Source of the DNA: an uncultured Gemmatimonadota bacterium
GTDB lineage: Bacteria > Gemmatimonadota > Gemmatimonadetes > Gemmatimonadales > GWC2-71-9
Assembly (NCBI GenBank): GCA_946887295.1
Contig: CAMPKP010000021.1
Coordinates: 1-31,208, forward strand
Direction of reading: 5' to 3'
Length of the DNA stretch: 31,208 bases
Below the pieces are notes generated by a model. The model had not been told where the DNA came from and ran no database searches. It was given only the letters and a program-made list of their open reading frames with translations. Of this stretch, positions 30,326 to 31,208 are shown one piece after another (position 1 is the first letter of the stretch; each line of letters starts with the position of its first letter). A program made the position numbers and the translations under genes.

Positions 30326-31208
30326 ATGGCGACTGCGACTCGACCGGTGTCCCCCGATTCTGCCTACCCCGCCGACGCCGTGAGCCGGCTCTTCGCACCG
30401 CCTGAGTCCGAAGTCCCGGCCCTCAAGCTGCGGCGGCTCCTGCACGAGGCGCGGGACAAGGGCACGTTCCTCCACACCGCGGGCGCGTACGACGCGTTCA
30501 CGTCCGCGATCATGACCAAGCTCGGCTTCAGGGCCCTATACGGCAGCGGCTGGCAGCTCGCGGCGACCAAGAGCATGTACCCCGACATCGGCATCTACCA
30601 ATCGCACCAGATGGTGGAGCTGGTGCTGGAGATGCGGAAAGGCATCGAGGGGGCCCGGAACACGGCCTGGTTCGACAGCGACGGGAAAGACCTGCTCCCG
30701 GCCCCGCCGGCGTTCGTGGACATGGAGGCCGGCTTTGGCGGCCCGACCCAGACCTTCACCCTCGCGACCGAGCTGATCCGGGTGGGCGCGGCGGGCGTGC
30801 ACCTCGAGAACCAGGACCCCTCCAATCGCACCTGCGGACACATCGTCAACGTGGGCAAGCAGAAGCGAAACAAGGTGCTGGTCCCGCGCAAGGACTGGCT
30901 GGCCAAGCTCAAGGCGATCAAGGGCGCCGCCGAGGCGACGGGAGTGGACGTCGTCATCATCGCCCGTACCGACTCCATCGACGGCGCACTGCCGAACCAG
31001 GAGCCGGGCGGCGTGAAGATGGCGATCGACGACGCGCTCGAGGCCGCGGAGCTGGGCGTGGACGTGATCTGGCCCGAGTTCAACAACGTCGAGCTCGACC
31101 AGCCCCGGGAGTTCGCCGAGGGGGTGCGGAAGTACTATCCGAACCAGATGCTGGGCTTCAACCTCTCGCCCTCGCTCTACTTCGGGAAGGCCAAGAAGGC
31201 CGGCACGC
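30326..31208 (+). CDS. aceA: isocitrate lyase, N-terminal part (cut by window end)
   Basis: 294 codons are visible and the frame is open at the window edge. The enzyme of the glyoxylate shunt splits isocitrate into glyoxylate and succinate. Family landmarks: AGAYDAFTSAIM, YGSGWQLAATKSMYPD, VDMEAGFGGPTQTF (Mg-binding D and E), GVHLENQD, then RTCGH in place of the usual KKCGH, with the catalytic Cys and His kept, VLVPRKDW, IIARTDS, and NLSPSLYF, the counterpart of the N-x-SPS substrate loop. The loop after CGH is several residues longer than in E. coli AceA. ATG 30326 is well supported by AGGAG seven bases upstream and by a palindromic operator. It is unrelated in function to the capsule genes and likely marks the end of that locus. 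Confidence 0.85.
   Translation, partial: MATATRPVSPDSAYPADAVSRLFAPPESEVPALKLRRLLHEARDKGTFLHTAGAYDAFTSAIMTKLGFRALYGSGWQLAATKSMYPDIGIYQSHQMVELVLEMRKGIEGARNTAWFDSDGKDLLPAPPAFVDMEAGFGGPTQTFTLATELIRVGAAGVHLENQDPSNRTCGHIVNVGKQKRNKVLVPRKDWLAKLKAIKGAAEATGVDVVIIARTDSIDGALPNQEPGGVKMAIDDALEAAELGVDVIWPEFNNVELDQPREFAEGVRKYYPNQMLGFNLSPSLYFGKAKKAGT

Noticed and set aside
1..31208. CRISPR arrays, tRNA or rRNA genes, insertion sequences
   Set aside because: No regularly spaced repeats, cloverleaf-like segments, transposase motifs or terminal inverted repeats were found by reading; a dedicated tRNA scan was not possible.

Overview
The window is about 31 kb of very GC-rich DNA (hand-counted 60-base lines give about 70% GC in ordinary genes and 48-60% in a few). 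Genes are densely packed and belong to a bacterium with an outer membrane: an OPX-type exporter with a signal peptide sits in a polysaccharide locus. The many-SLBB exporter, the GC content and the general style fit Gemmatimonadota or a similar phylum, but this is a low-confidence guess. No rRNA, tRNA, CRISPR, transposase or attachment site was seen. No gap between genes exceeds 170 bases.

Region 1 (1-5105, + strand) is a three-gene sugar operon with ATGA overlaps: a fused beta-phosphoglucomutase-like HAD and trehalose-6-phosphate phosphatase, a GH65 glycoside phosphorylase, and a PfkB-type sugar-phosphate kinase. The first two together match the domain order of mycobacterial OtsB1, here split in two. 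Inferred role: phosphorolysis of trehalose or a related disaccharide and entry of the glucose phosphates into glycolysis.

Region 2 (5123-7044) is a small regulated island. A MarR regulator and a DUF1206 membrane protein are divergent from a DinB/YfiT-fold protein. The 165-base spacer carries two matching 12-bp operator-like palindromes, one before each start.

Region 3 (7048-30189) is a Wzx/Wzy-dependent capsule or exopolysaccharide locus. It encodes a PglC-like initiating phosphoglycosyl transferase, three GT4 and one GT2 glycosyltransferases, Wzx flippase, Wzy-like polymerase, Wzz-like chain-length protein without a kinase domain, and a six-SLBB outer-membrane exporter. Sugar-nucleotide enzymes are a CapD/PglF-type membrane dehydratase, a DegT/DnrJ aminotransferase, a Gfo/Idh/MocA dehydrogenase and two different UDP-HexNAc 2-epimerases. 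The middle (17376-21909) alternates methyltransferase, beta-helix protein, methyltransferase, beta-helix protein. The first beta-helix protein looks like a phage tailspike, lies in lower-GC DNA and has no signal peptide. Genes 30189 down to 21969 form one tightly coupled minus-strand operon.

Region 4 (30190-31208) is a divergent regulatory gap with an exact CRP-type TGTGA-N6-TCACA site in front of an isocitrate lyase gene that runs off the window.

All four convergent gene junctions carry GC-rich inverted repeats at or over the stop codons without T-runs.
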